A stretch of DNA of 64,000 bases from Capra hircus (taxonomy: Eukaryota > Chordata > Mammalia > Artiodactyla > Bovidae), in contig NC_030808.1 in assembly GCF_001704415.2 (NCBI RefSeq), forward strand, positions 133,687,089 to 133,751,088, written 5' to 3'. Below, piece by piece: positions 1 to 11,743 of the stretch (position 1 is its first letter; the number at the start of each line of letters is the position of its first letter). The position numbers and the translations under genes are program-made. The notes below the pieces were generated by a model. That model was not told the DNA's origin, searched no databases, and was given only the letters and a program-made list of their open reading frames with translations.

Positions 1-3000
1 ACAGGGGGAAGGGTCAAGTCTGGGTTGGAACAGCAGGAACTGAAGGGCGTCTTCCTCCTGCTGTGAAGAGCCCAGCTGCCTTGGGACAGCCATCTCACTC
101 CCTGGGTTTATGGGTTTCTACTCTGCTCAACACTGACCAGTCTCCTACTTGGTATTTCAGATCTCTAGGAAGCATGGGTGTCACTCATTAATTAATTTCT
201 TAATTCACTCCACAGTTACTGAGCAGCACACGAAAGCGGAGGTAAACGAGGAAGCCAGGCCAGCTGCTGCAAGAGACAGACGCAGGGCTGGGTGAGACCA
301 CGAGGCCTGTGGCAGAGGCCTTGACGGGCCACTGAGCCACCTGGAGGAGGGCAGTGATGTGAAAGCAGGTATGGGCTGTGCCAGCAGTGTCGAGAGCACG
401 GTGAGAGCTAGGCTGTAGGCTGAGCTGCCCACGGTTGTTCCCAAGCTCTCATGGTCTTTCTTGGCCTTGGATTCTGCTGTCCAACGAGGCTTGCATACAG
501 AACTTGCTTGGGGTGTACTGGGACCCCAGCCTGATTTAGACTTTAGTAAATGTTGCTTGCATCTTATCTGTTCTTTCTCTTGATTAATCTCTCTATTTTC
601 TGATCTACTTTAGGATTTATAGTTTTCCCATTTTTTAGAAAACTGACTCCTGGAGAGCCTCACACATTCCCAGGCTCAGCTTTCTCCCAACTTGCTGGGT
701 CTAAACCCCTAGTCTGCCTCCCTGCCTATCCTGCTTGAGCCCATAGGAGCCCAGGGCTGGGTGGTTTGGGACCACCCGGGCACTTCACAGTAGAAAGGAG
801 AAACCCATCAGTGTCTGTACCTCCAGCCCTGAACTTGACCTTTTCGCTGTGGCACTTAGTGGCTGTTGCCACTTGGGGCCTTCCTAATCTCACCAGAGCC
901 TTGAAACTCTGTCTGGAATTGCAAGGCCAATTCCATTCCAAATTTTCTGTGAGAGTCATGGGAACATTCCCTGCTGAAGTCCAAGCCTCTTTCTCTTCAG
1001 AGAGTTCAGAAACCCATTTTATTTGGATCTGGTAAACTGTGAGCCCCTCCAAAACAATTCCTAGTCCCACCAGATCCATAGTCTCCTGAGATCTGGGAAC
1101 CCACTGTTTTGTAGGAGCCCAAAAAGTTCAGGAGACAGTCTTCAACCACAAGACAAGACAAACTCTGGCAACTTCCCAAGACCTGTGGCCTCTGACCATG
1201 GTAAGTAGAGCCTGCTTATCTGGGCTTGGTGGACAGCTTCCCAGTGGTTCTACATCCTGTAGGAAACATTTCAGTATCTCTGGAGGCCTCGCAGACTTTC
1301 ACATTTCTGGGCCGTCCAGTGCTGTGTTTTACTACCTGGGGCAAAGGATGGGTAAGGTCAGAACAGGGCAGGGTGGAGTTGGGGAAGGGAGGGCATCCTA
1401 GCTCTGGAACAAAGTAGGCATGAGGCAGAGAACAGGAATTAATGAGCCAGCATATCTGTGGGACAGATTGGAGTTTGTCTGCTTCCCCCCTCTTCTCCCC
1501 TCCCCTCAAGTAAACCAAGTAGGTCAAAAGTGTGGGCACCTTTGAAAGGTCATAGCCTAAAACAGGAATTGGGGACAGATGGAATGTTAATGTTTCTGGC
1601 CAAAGATCATTCCAAAGGTTCTCAGGCAAAAATCAGAGAGTGTGATCTTTAGAATGTTATTAGGTTGAGTTTCCAAGCACAACAAAAGAACATCTGATTG
1701 GTTTATGGAACTAGCATTGAAAATATTCCCTTTGTCAATGACAAGTGCTGGCCTGGTGACTAGAGTTGGAAAAGGTAATTTTGCAGCTGTGGTAGTACAG
1801 GTAGGTTCAGATAAAAATCATCAATGAACGCTAAAGCTGAGGAAGAGAGAGTGAAGATTTTGATGAAGAACAGTGTATTTTCATAGCCTCACTGTCTTCC
1901 CACAGACTGCTTATCAGTTACAAGAGAAAAAATATGTAACATATATTGCATGTAAATATACATTGGAGAAGTCGGAGAAAACCTTGACTGGGTGATCAAA
2001 TCATAAGTCCAGTGTGATGGGGCACGTAGACATGATGTGGCTTGAGATATGATACTTTAGGAAGGACACACGTCACTTCCATAGACTGTGGCCAAGAATG
2101 TGGCAACTGAATCTAATTATGATGAATACCAGAAAAACCCAAAGAGATAACGTTCTCTTAACGAAAACAAAACTGGCTGTACTATTTTTAAAAAAGTCAA
2201 TGTCATCAAAGACAAAGAAAGACAATGGAAATATTCCAGACTGAAGGAGACTGACGAGATATGAGGACTAAGCCCTGACTCTGGACTGCAAGTCCTGGAA
2301 GGCAGTCAGTCTTCATAGAGACTGATTTGAAGAAAATTGAAAATCTTATCCATAGTGTAGGTGTCTTCATCAAATTTGAGGTGGTGGCGGGGGTGGAGGG
2401 GGCATGGATTTTAGCCAAATAAAAAGCTCTCTGAAATATCCTTTTCAAATGATCAAGTATCCATAGAAATTCTCTGACCAAGTAATGGAATTTCCTTTTG
2501 AAATTGTTCCTACAGAGAAGCCAGTGATGAGTGCCTCCAAGCATTTTTATCATGACTTCAAATGTAGACAGTGAAGAAAATACAACATGGACAATATCCT
2601 AGCTTTGATGCTCCCAAAATGTAATAAAACTTCCCTGAATCTTCCTTAAAGACTAATAGTGGGCATGATCTGAAGAGTCTCTTTCAGGCCTGAAAAAATA
2701 TTGATATGATTGGTGAATAAAAATATGGAACACATAAAATGACCATTGTCATCAAATGGATGATCTATTGTCTTCAGGTACTATACTTGTAGTGGCCAAT
2801 CCCTTGTCTGAAAGGAAACCCTGGTAAGAGTTCAATCTAAAATAGAGTAGACCAGGTGTGTGGTTGAAGCTGGGTGGTAGTCTAAACCTGGCTAGGTTTC
2901 CCCATCTCCCTGGCAGGGCCCCAACCCAGTTCCTATAAATTCTAGGAGCTGACATGGAGCTGGCATATTGGTCATGTGAGTTGAAAGGCATTCTAGTGAC

Positions 3001-3234
3001 TCACATTTTTTTCTTTCCTTTGATTCACATGTATATTCTAACATAATTGCTTCAATTTTGATCTTATTAAGAATGGTAAAAACATTATTTGTCACAAATG
3101 GTTAGGCCCAGTGATGGTTCAGCTATTTATTAAGCCTAGAGGAAGCATATGCTTCCTGTAGGTGACTGAATGGACTCTAATATCTTAATGCAGGCTTTTT
3201 TTTTTTTTCTATAATGCCCTATATAGTTTTTGAA
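1..3234. other. EPHB1 intron, mostly unassigned
   Basis: No exon, tRNA or clear transposon is visible. The open frames here (for example about 766-1035 plus and 1216-1629 minus) overlap each other on opposite strands, have no recognisable domain and look like chance frames. About 190-440 begins with a TTAATTCACTC-like run followed by a 'tactgagca' motif, which weakly resembles the reverse complement of an L2 3' end. I cannot support it further. Confidence 0.5.
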
Positions 3235-4195
3235 AAAACCTTACACTCTGCAAAATTGCACAATAAAATCAAAAAATGGGCCAAAGAACTAAATAGACAT
3301 TTCTCCAAAGAAGACATACGGATGGCTAACAAACACATGAAAAGATGCTCAACATCACTCATTATTAGAGAAATGCAAATCAAAACCACAATAAGGTACC
3401 ACTTCACACCAGTCAGAATGGCTGCGATCCAAAAATCTGCAAGCAATAAATGCTGGAGAGGGTGTGGAGAAAAGGGAACCCTCCTACACTGTTGGTGGGA
3501 ATGCAAACTAGTACAGCCACTATGGAGAACAGTGTGGAGATTCCTTAAAAAATTGCAAATAGAACTACCTTATGACCCAGCAATCCCACTTCTGGGCATA
3601 CACACCGAGGAAACCAGAATTGAAAGAGACACATGTACCCCAATGTTCATCGCAGCACTGTTTATAATAGCTAAGACATGGAAACAACCTAGATGTCCAT
3701 CAGCAGATGAATGGATAAGAAAGCTGTGGTACATATACACAATGGAGTATTACTCAGCCGTAAAAAAGAATTCATTTGAATCAGTTCTGATGAGATGGAT
3801 GAAACTGGAGCCGATTATACAGAGTGAAGTAAGCCAGAAAGAAAAACACCAATACAGTATACTAACACATATATATGGAATTTAGGAAGATGGCAATGAC
3901 GACCCTGTATGCAAGACAGGGAAAGAGACACAGATGTGTATAATGGACTTTTGGACTCAGAGAGAGGGAGAGGGTGGGATGATTTGGGAGAATGACATTC
4001 TAACATGTATACTATCATGTAAGAATTGAATCGCCAGTCTATGTCTGATGCAGGATACAGCATGCTTGGGGCTGGTGCATGGGGATAACCCAGAGACATG
4101 TTATGGGGAGGGAGGTGGGAGGGGGGTTCATGTTTGGGAACGCATGTAAGAATTAAAGATTTTAAAATTTAAAAAATAAAAAAATAATAATAATA
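3235..4195 (+). mobile_element. 5'-truncated L1 LINE, ORF2 C-terminus and 3' UTR
   Basis: A readable frame ending at the stop at 3883-3885 encodes the C-terminal part of L1 ORF2. It carries typical strings such as KKWAKELNRHFSKEDIRMAN, CWRGCGEKGTLLHCWWECK and the WYIYTMEYYSAVKK region. After the stop comes a ruminant L1-type 3' UTR of about 275 bases and an A-rich tail (about 4150-4215) with AATAAT repeats. Endonuclease and reverse transcriptase domains are absent, so this is a dead-on-arrival copy. The frame is open for over 200 codons, which suggests a fairly young insertion. The exact 5' junction is uncertain by about 30 bases; a T-run lies just before it at about 3197-3209. Confidence 0.9.
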
Positions 4196-4215
4196 AAACA
4201 AAAAAAATAAAACAA

Positions 4216-6111
4216 AAAATACTATGGGGAAAAATTGCATTTGGAGAAGACAACTCATAATATAACAAAAACAAAACAGTCCTAGTAAAAATAGCAAATA
4301 GGTAAATTAAAACCTGCATTTGCAATCAAAACCTGCATTTTGTGCTGCTTCTTTCGCGATATAGGTCCTGGGAGGCATTCCCATCCCACAGAGATCAGTT
4401 TCATTAAAATTAAAAATCTGACATACAGTATAGACTTATTTATCCAAAATATTATAATTTAACATAAAGGACATTGTTCCATAGTCTCCTCATTTTTTTT
4501 TTTTTTTTGTCTCAGCTTTATCAGGTAGCAGAGTAGAAAATGGAGTGGCTCTAAAAACTACTAAACCAGCCACTACTTGCACTACAGAAAGGCTTTTCTG
4601 TTATTTCAACTTTTTTCTTAAGGTCATCTTATGATGCTAATTAAGGTTTTCTGTTTAATTTTAGGAAACCTTGCCCCTCATTGCTTTATGACATGAGTAT
4701 CCCAGGAAAGGCTCATATGAGAGCCGTTACACTGACACGGTTCCCCCATTAACCAACCACATATTGAGTGAGTTTGCATTGAAGAAACAGATGCTATAAG
4801 GGAACAGCTATATCTCCATTCCTGTTTTTGCGAGGAATCTCAGAGGAGGTGAGAGCAAATGAACATTTACCAAGGATCCACTGGGTACTCTGCTGGACAC
4901 TTGGTATATTTAAAACCGTTTGATTTTCACAGTCATACCTTATTAGAAGTAGGTTCTTATTCTTGTTCTATAGATTAGAAAACTAAGGTTCATGAAGTAA
5001 AAAATCTCACCTGGTTTACCTAATATATTAGCAGCAGATTCTGGATTTGTACTTCAGTCTCATTGCCATCCAAGTTTGTACTCTTTATATTACATCAGTC
5101 AGATTTTAATGCAAGGATCCCACCATTTGCGTTATTAACTGAATGTAACTTTATTGGAACAGATTTTCTCCCCAAATCAGGTAAAAAATATTTCACTAAG
5201 ATTCAGAATAATTGATTCTATTTCATCAACTTTTATAGTAATTTGTATCTTGTTACATTTTACAGGACTTTAGAAATGTATTAACGCACTTTCAATACAA
5301 TATTTTTCCTTTGATCTCTACAATCAATAGTCATGTGATATAGACAGAGTATAATATCCTATTCCCATCTGACAAATAACAGAGCCTCAGAGAGGTAAAG
5401 TGACTTTTCTCATAAGTTAATAATTTGGCCAGGACTCACCATGTTTTCTGGCTAAAAATGCAGCCTTGTTCTTATAAATGATGAAGGGGATCACCCTTCA
5501 GAATTATCTACTGTGAAGCTCTATGCTTTGAATTGTTTGTCATTAGAGCTATGGGACCGAGTTATGCTACACGTTTTGAAATGTGATGAAAACATTGAAA
5601 AATAAAGCAAGGAAAAAATGATTTTAGTGTGTGTGTCATTGAAGATAATGATTACTGGTAGAATAATGCATATCAAAAGCCAGTACAAATAAACAACAAC
5701 AACAAAAACTGAATAATGTATTTCAAATGATGAGGCATTCTAATTTACTAAAATAATTTTCTAATACTGAGAACTATTGTAGAAAACCAATCATTATTTT
5801 AGAATAATAGAACCATAGCATGTGTAATAACAAGTAATTTAGGAGGAACATAAGCTCCCTTAAAGTGATACTAAGGAACCAGCCCCTCCCCTTTTCCAGG
5901 CTTTCGTTCCCACCTTTCACCCCATTCCATCCACTCCTGTCCCAGTGTTTCCTGGCCAGATCTCTGCCCTTCTAATTTCTCCAGGTAGAATATCTAACTG
6001 CAAAGCCATTTCCTACTATTTTATCAGTGATGTTGGTTTAAAAGCATATGAACTCACATTTCTGGGCAATGGAGGATGGAGCCTCCCTGGATTTTCTGCC
6101 ATCCTCTACCA
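4216..6111. other. EPHB1 intron with MIR-like remnants
   Basis: AT-rich intronic sequence. About 4870-5050 and 5290-5480 each read like reverse-complement MIR: a stretch recalling 'lowest value in parentheses' style columns is absent, but the order 'size of cell, bases to cccattttacaga, cctcagagaggtaaagtgac' is recognisable at 5360-5405. A poly-T run lies at about 4493-4509. No gene is seen. Confidence 0.5.
5280..5480 (-). repeat. MIR SINE remnant
   Basis: On the plus strand the order 'cccatctgacaaataacagagcctcagagaggtaaagtgac' motifs, split over 5364-5404, followed by 'ggccaggactcacc', matches the reverse complement of the MIR core and tRNA-unrelated region. The copy is diverged and its edges are approximate. 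MIR is an ancient tRNA-derived SINE shared by mammals. Confidence 0.6.
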
Positions 6112-6335
6112 TCCTTGTGCATGCTCAGTCGCTCAGTCATGTCTGACTCTTTGTAACCCCATGAACTGTGGCCTTCCAGGCTTCTCTGTCCACGGGATTT
6201 CCCAGTCAAGAATCCTGGAGTGGGTTGCCATTTCCCTTTCCAAGGGATCTTCCCAACCCAGGGATCAAACCTGCGTCTCCTGCACTGGTAGGAGAATTTT
6301 ATTTTTTACCACTGAGCCACTGGGAGAGATCCTTC
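6112..6335 (-). mobile_element. Bov-tA SINE
   Basis: Read on the minus strand this has the whole Bov-tA order: the tRNA-Glu-derived head with A/B-box-like sequence (plus-strand 'gatcaaacctgcgtctcctgc' area), the 'ggagaag...ggcaacccactcc' core, and the tail ending in the 'gactgagcgactgagc' motif. The copy is moderately diverged. An A27 run at 6366-6392 lies about 30 bases beyond the head end and is not its tail. Confidence 0.9.
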
Positions 6336-6365
6336 AAGTGTGCAAAATTCTCTTCCAAAGAAGTT

Positions 6366-6392
6366 AAAAAAAAAAAAAAAAAAAAAAAAAAA
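6366..6392 (+). repeat. A27 homopolymer
   Basis: An uninterrupted run of about 27 adenines. It sits near the head, not the tail, of the neighbouring minus-strand SINE, so it may be the tail of a separate truncated retro-insert or a simple repeat that grew on its own. Confidence 0.9.
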
Positions 6393-7599
6393 CAGTGGTG
6401 CCTAAAGTCAAGGCCCCATGGCCACTCCTGGCTAAGTCATGGGCCAGAGCCCTGGGGCGTGTTTTCAAAACATACATCTCTAATAGTCAAGAAGTAAAAA
6501 GATGTGTGCAGACAAGGCAAGTATCTTGTCCCATCTGGCATGGAGTAGCAAGATGTGAAGCTGCTGGGTCAGGCCCAGGAAGAATTGGGCTGAGGCTTTG
6601 CATGTTAATAGAAAACTCTCAGAAGGTTAATGAATGGAAGGTCAGCCTTGCTCTTGTCACTTGGGTCACCTCCTCTGACTTCTCCCCACTGCGCAGTTCC
6701 TTGGCCAACAAGAGAAGAAAGGAACAAAGATCTGACAGGTTACTTTGAAAAGCCAGTCACTGCTGACCAAGAAAAAAAAATATCCACCTCCAAGAAAGAA
6801 AGAGCTGGCCAGGAGGAGAGGCAAGCAGCTTGTAACTCACAAGCTGAATCCATGGACTTTGAACTTTTCTTTATGCCTTTCCCCCTCCTTTTTATCAAAC
6901 ACCCAGATGGCATGTGTTCTCTAAGTGAGCAGTATTAGTAGAAGTCTCCACGGATCTTTTTACCAGAGTCTTCTTTTCCCGTTTTGTACTCTCTCACTTT
7001 CTCACAGGAAAAGGGTTTCCTTGAATGCTTTTGTGGGAGGATTAAAATAAAATCTTCCCTCTGAAATCCTCCCCACACATTCCCCCGGAGCTAGAGTATA
7101 TGCAGGATGAGGCAGCCAAGTGACCTGTGATCAGCTCTCTGCCTGCTCTTTCCCTTTCTCACTTTGCTCTCTCTTCCTCTCTTGCTTACACTCTGACTCA
7201 CTCTTTCTTTTACCTCTGGATCTATAAACTGCTCTGGAAGAGAGCTCCTTGGCTGCCTTCAGATTTTTAAATTCAGCTTTCCCAGAGGAGGTATAATATG
7301 CTCAGCCTTGATAGGGCTGGTTTTGAGTGACTGGGGTCTTCAGAAAATCACTCTTGTTTGCATGTGCTCTCAGAGGGCTGGATGGAAGGGCCTGGTTTTC
7401 CTCTCTTGGATAAACAACTTGCCTTCTAGAGATTCGCTAGCCCCAGAGGCCTCTCTGTGAGGAGACTCTGCCCTGGGCAGGGCTCATGAATCAAGCCCTC
7501 TCAGGTCCTAAATGCCCTACCAAACTGGGAGCAATCACTTCCCTGTCCCCAGTACCAACTTCTCTAATGACGCAGAGGAGGCCTGCAGAACTAGAGGGA
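6393..7599. other. EPHB1 intron, nothing recognised
   Basis: No repeat or exon recognised. A pyrimidine-rich patch at about 7140-7215 (CTCTTTCCCTTTCTC-like) is the only compositional feature. Open frames here lack any domain and overlap across strands. Confidence 0.5.
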
Positions 7600-7797
7600 G
7601 ATTGCAAAGACTCCAGAACCTCCTTCTTAAAAGGACACAGGTCATTGGATTTAGGGCCCATCTTAATCCATCCCATCTTAACTTGATTATATCTGCAAAG
7701 ACCCTATTTCCAAATAAGGTCACACTCACTGGTACTGAGATTAGAACTTCAATGTAACTTCTTTTGGGGAAATACAATGCAACTAATAACAGGGCCC
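7600..7797 (-). mobile_element. ERVL-MaLR LTR fragment (MLT1-like)
   Basis: The plus strand reads 'aaaaggacacaggtcattgg', then the 'gggcccatcttaat' and 'aaagaccctatttccaaata' motifs and ends near 'acaatgcaactaataacagg'. This is the reverse complement of the 5' half of MLT1-type MaLR long terminal repeats. No internal region or coding remnant accompanies it. It is an ancient solo-LTR fragment with approximate edges. Confidence 0.75.
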
Positions 7798-8580
7798 TTC
7801 CAGGGTTAACATGACATGATTTTACTGGCCTGCACACCCTCTTCCCAAAACCAGCCTGTTTACAGTTGGGAGCACACTAATGCACACACTACTTTCTGAC
7901 CTCTCCCATTCTGATCTGTTCCCCTTTCTGGACAATCCTCAGCCTCTGAGCCCTTGTAACCTTATTCATTTACCCATCCATTCACCCAATCCATCCTTTC
8001 ATCCATCCATCTTGTAAACAGTTACTGAGTACCTTTTCTGTGCCCAGTGTTACTGCTGAGTTTGCCTGTAACTCATCCAGAATTACTCCACCCCTTCTCT
8101 CATCTCAGCTGAAAGCCATCTTTCTTTTCTCTAAGCCATGGCTCCAACTTGTATTTACTAAGCATCCAATCAGGAAAGTAAGCTTATATCTTGGTGAATG
8201 ATTTACAGATACTACTGTCAATCAACATATTAAATATAAATAACATTTATTCTCCTTCCCTAGCAGAGGTCCTTGGCTCTTGCAAAAAATCAATGATCCT
8301 TGATTGACAGATTCATTGACTTCTTGACTCACTCTTTGGGACTTCAGCTGAGAAGGTGAAATCTGTCTCCCCACCCTCTGCTGGGTGTGCTTCAATCCAG
8401 GCGCCCTCAGGTTTCAAGCCCCATTTCTGCATAGGGGCCCCCAGCCTATTCCCTGTGGGTATGGGTCAGGGTCTCATTTACAGCCCCTCCTCTCTTCCTA
8501 CCCCCAGTCCCACCCCTAGAGCACAAAGGCTGGAGCAAAGCTAATGGGAGCTCACTTGGGTTGCTCACGGTCCTATCCCA
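7798..8580. other. EPHB1 intron with short L2-like end
   Basis: About 7960-8060 has an ATCC/CATT-rich stretch ('ttcatttacccatccattca') followed by 'gttactgagtaccttttctg', as in reverse-complement L2 3' ends. The rest is unassigned. Confidence 0.45.
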
Positions 8581-8599
8581 TGAAGCTGACTCACCTCTC

Positions 8600-9010
8600 C
8601 TCACCATTCCCAAATCATCCCTTTTGAAAGTTTTTCCTCCTGCACAGCTGATTTTCCCCTATCTGTGCTGCGCACCAGCTTTCCCAGCACTCTCCTCCCG
8701 TCCACACCCTGTCCTTGCTGGGATGGTTGGCTTCACTCTTTCCCTAATGAACACCTTTCCACCTCTGAGTTTCAGCCCAGACATTCCTTCCTCAGAGTAT
8801 GTAACATATGCTTGATATCTGTTTCACCATGGCACCTAACAATTGTAATTACAGCATGCAACAACTGTAATTACATGGTTAATTGCATTTGTTATTTAAT
8901 GTCCATCTTTTTTGCTAGGAAGGAAATTCAAGGAGCTCAGGAAGCATCTGTTTTTTTTCATTGCCGTATTTTGTACACAATAGGTGCTTAATATGTATTT
9001 ACTGAAAATG
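8600..9010 (+). repeat. L2 LINE 3' end remnant
   Basis: This runs through 'cattccttcctcagagtatg', 'aaggaaattcaaggagctca' and ends in 'acacaataggtgcttaatat' plus 'gtatttactgaa'. It is the order of an L2 3' UTR whose terminal motif is 'aggtgctcaataaatgtttgttgaa'. It is strongly diverged, and the 5' edge is uncertain. Confidence 0.65.
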
Positions 9011-10289
9011 ACTGGTGGAGGCATTGCAGGGGCCTGCGCTTTCCTACAGGTGGCTGGCCCGTCCTGCATGATGACAGGCACACAGGGAGGAGGGCTTTGC
9101 CTGGCTGAACCCACCATCAGGCTTAGAGCAGAGAGAAGTGCTGGCCGAGAAACCTGACCTAGGCCTCGCTCTACTCCCCAGGGTACGAGCTGGCTCAGGC
9201 TCTGAAATCCCATCCTGATTCCACTCATGCTAATAATACACTGGCCTTACTAATAATAATTATGCTGAGTCTTTTTCAAAAGGGTATTTCAGTCAGGGCC
9301 TAATATCCCTAACTGAGCATCTGGTGACAAAGTGATCCTGGGAGAGACAGCGGTGGAGCAGGGGCAGGGTTGCTGCTGGAAGAAGAGTGATGTCAGTGGC
9401 CGAGCAGGGGCTATGGAGGTGGTATTTGAATGATTCAACCCTCAGCTTAATTAATGCAACTAGGGAAAGTTCAGGGGACCGGGATTCAGTTTCATTCTGG
9501 CTGCAATTAAAGGAGTTCCCCTCTTTTCTTTCCTTGTCTTTGTTCTTCTGCACTTTGTCATCCACCCAAGAGAGAACCTGTTACCCTAGTTCAATGATTG
9601 AAAGAAGAGCAAGAAACCATAATTTGAAAACGGCCTCCTGAGGGAAGCCCAGGATCAGACCAGGAGGAGAAGTATGATTTAAATGCAAAAACTGCCAAGA
9701 AGGGTGAGGAGAAGTGAAACCGGACCTGAAGTCCCTGGACAGAAAGCCGGCACACCTTTCTCATTCAGAAGGACTGAGTTCCTAGCCTGAACCCAAGACA
9801 TTAGGCAGAGGGACAACCTTCTTAGTGGCAACTTCTGAATGAGAAACTGCAGAGTGCAGACAGAGGGGCTCTCTCCTGAAGCCTGGAAGGAGTGATTGTC
9901 TCTGAGGTAATTTTCTGCTTTCTAGCATGTTTTAAGTATTAAGTATACTATATAACAAACAAAACAACAACAAAACAAAACAAAAAAATAACCCCCAAAC
10001 AAAATAGAATGCTTTCGCAGCATCACTCACTTCTCAGTGGTAAGGAAAGGGACAGCCTAGCCCTCACCCCACGGCAGCTGGGAGGGTTTGTGTCTGCATG
10101 TGTCTGTCTCAAGGTAGCACTGGGTGCATGTGTGTCCCTCTGTGTCTTTGATTGTGCTAGGGTATCTGTGTGTGTATACTGCACCATATCTGTGTAGGTG
10201 CCTGTCCACACGATGTGTGTGATGCTGGTGGAAGTCACTCACCACAGGCTTTGAAAAAAACTCATATATATATTCACACACGCTACTGA
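9011..10289. other. EPHB1 intron, nothing recognised
   Basis: No known repeat recognised. An imperfect TG-rich stretch at 10090-10225 and an AAC-rich stretch at 9955-9995 are the only simple-sequence features. Confidence 0.5.
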
Positions 10290-11425
10290 GAAAAGAGAAA
10301 GCAAGGGAATTCCAGGAGAAAACATCTACTTCTGTTTCATTGACTGCCCTAAGCCTTTGACTATGTGGATCATAACAAACGGTGGAAAACTCTTAAAGAG
10401 ATGGGAATATCAGATCATCTTACCCGTTTCCTGAGAAACCTATATACAGGTCAAGAAGCAACAAGTAGAATTTTATATGGAACAATGGACTGACTCAAAA
10501 GTGAGAAAGGAGTATGACAAGGCTGTATATTGTCACCCTGTTTATTTAACTTATATGCAGCATACATCAGGTGAAATACTGGGCTGGATGAGTTACAAGC
10601 TGGAATCAAGATTGCCAGGAGAAATATCAACAACCTCAGATATGCAGATGATACCACTCTAATGACAGAAAGTGAAGAGGAACCAAAGAGCCTCTAGATG
10701 AGGGTGAAAGATGAGAGTGAAAAAGCCGGATTAAAACTCAATATTAAAAAGCTAAGATCATGGCATCGGAATTCCCATCACTTCATGGCAAATAGAAGGG
10801 GAAAAGGTGGAAGCAGTGACAGATTTCCTCTTCTTGGGCTCTAAAACCACTGTGAATGATGACTGCTGCCAAGAAATTAGAAGATGATTGCTTCTTGGAA
10901 GGAAAGCTATGACAAACCTAGACAGTGTGTTAAAAAGCATAGACATGACTTTGCCAACAAACGTCCATATAGTCAAAGCTATGGTCTTTCCAGTAGTCAT
11001 GCACGGATGTGACAGCTGGACCCTAAAGAAGGCAGAGCACAAAGAATTGATGTTTTCAAACTGTGGTACTGGAGAAGACTCTTGAGAGTCCCTTGGACAT
11101 CAAGGAGAACAAGCCAGTTTAATCCTAAAGGAAATCAACCTTGAATATTCATTGGAAGGACTGATGCTGAAGCTGAAGCTCCAATACTTTGACCACCTGA
11201 TATGAAAAGCCAACTCAAAGGAAAGGACCCTGATCCTGGGAAAGACTGAAGGCAGAAGGAGAAGAGGGTGATATAAGATGAGATGTTTGGATAGCATCAC
11301 TGACTCAATGGACGTGAAGTTGGGCAAGCTCCAGGAGATGGTGAGCGACAGGGAAGCCTGGCATGCTATTGTCCATGGGGTCGCTAGGAGTCAGGCACAA
11401 CTTGGTGACTGAACAACAACAACAT
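10290..11425 (+). mobile_element. BovB (RTE) LINE fragment, RT domain to 3' end
   Basis: A 5'-truncated BovB beginning in the reverse transcriptase domain. The YADD catalytic box is encoded near 10635-10650 ('agatatgcagatgat'). Sequence then continues through the C-terminal region to the typical 3' end ('tcaggcacaacttggtgact' then CAACAACAAC). The reading frame is broken by many stops and shifts, so it is inactive and older than the copy that follows. RTE elements use a nicked target to prime reverse transcription, which explains the 5' truncation. Confidence 0.9.
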
Positions 11426-11434
11426 TATTGATAC

Positions 11435-11642
11435 TGCGGGGATCAGGCGGTGCCTGCCAATGCAGAAGACATAAGAGATGTGGGTTCAGTTCCTGGGTCA
11501 GGAAGATCACCTGGAGGAGGGCACAGCAACCCACTCCAGTATTCTTGCTTGCAGAATCCCATGGACAGAGAAGTCTGACAGGGTATGTTCCATAGGCTCA
11601 TAAAGAGTTGGACACGACTGAAGTGACTTAGCATGCACTTTG
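11435..11642 (+). mobile_element. Bov-tA SINE
   Basis: It has a head-like region with 'gatgtgggttcagttcctgg' (B-box-like), the 'cagcaacccactccagtatt' core and the tail 'gttggacacgactgaagtga'. It lies directly downstream of the BovB copy in the same orientation. Bov-tA is believed to be mobilised by BovB enzymes, which recognise the shared 3' end. Confidence 0.85.
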
Positions 11643-11644
11643 AT

Positions 11645-11743
11645 GCTATATCTAAAATATAAACTACTAAGAACCTACTGTATAGCACAGGCAACTTTGC
11701 TCGGTGCTCTGTGGTGATCTAAACAGGAAGTAAACCCAAAAAA
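11645..11743 (+). mobile_element. Older L1-type repeat, left part (interrupted)
   Basis: 'aacctactgtatagcacagg' and 'ctctgtggtgatctaaacag' are typical of an artiodactyl L1-associated 3' repeat. It is interrupted at 11743 by a BovB insertion and resumes at 12780. Confidence 0.65.

Noticed and set aside
3214..3885. 223-codon frame as a host gene
   Set aside because: The protein is the L1 ORF2 C-terminus, followed by an L1 3' UTR and A-rich tail.
7436..7470. 'gccccagaggcctctctgtg' as part of the missing EPHB1 C-lobe exon
   Set aside because: Flanking translation on the minus strand does not give kinase C-lobe residues and no splice pair fits.
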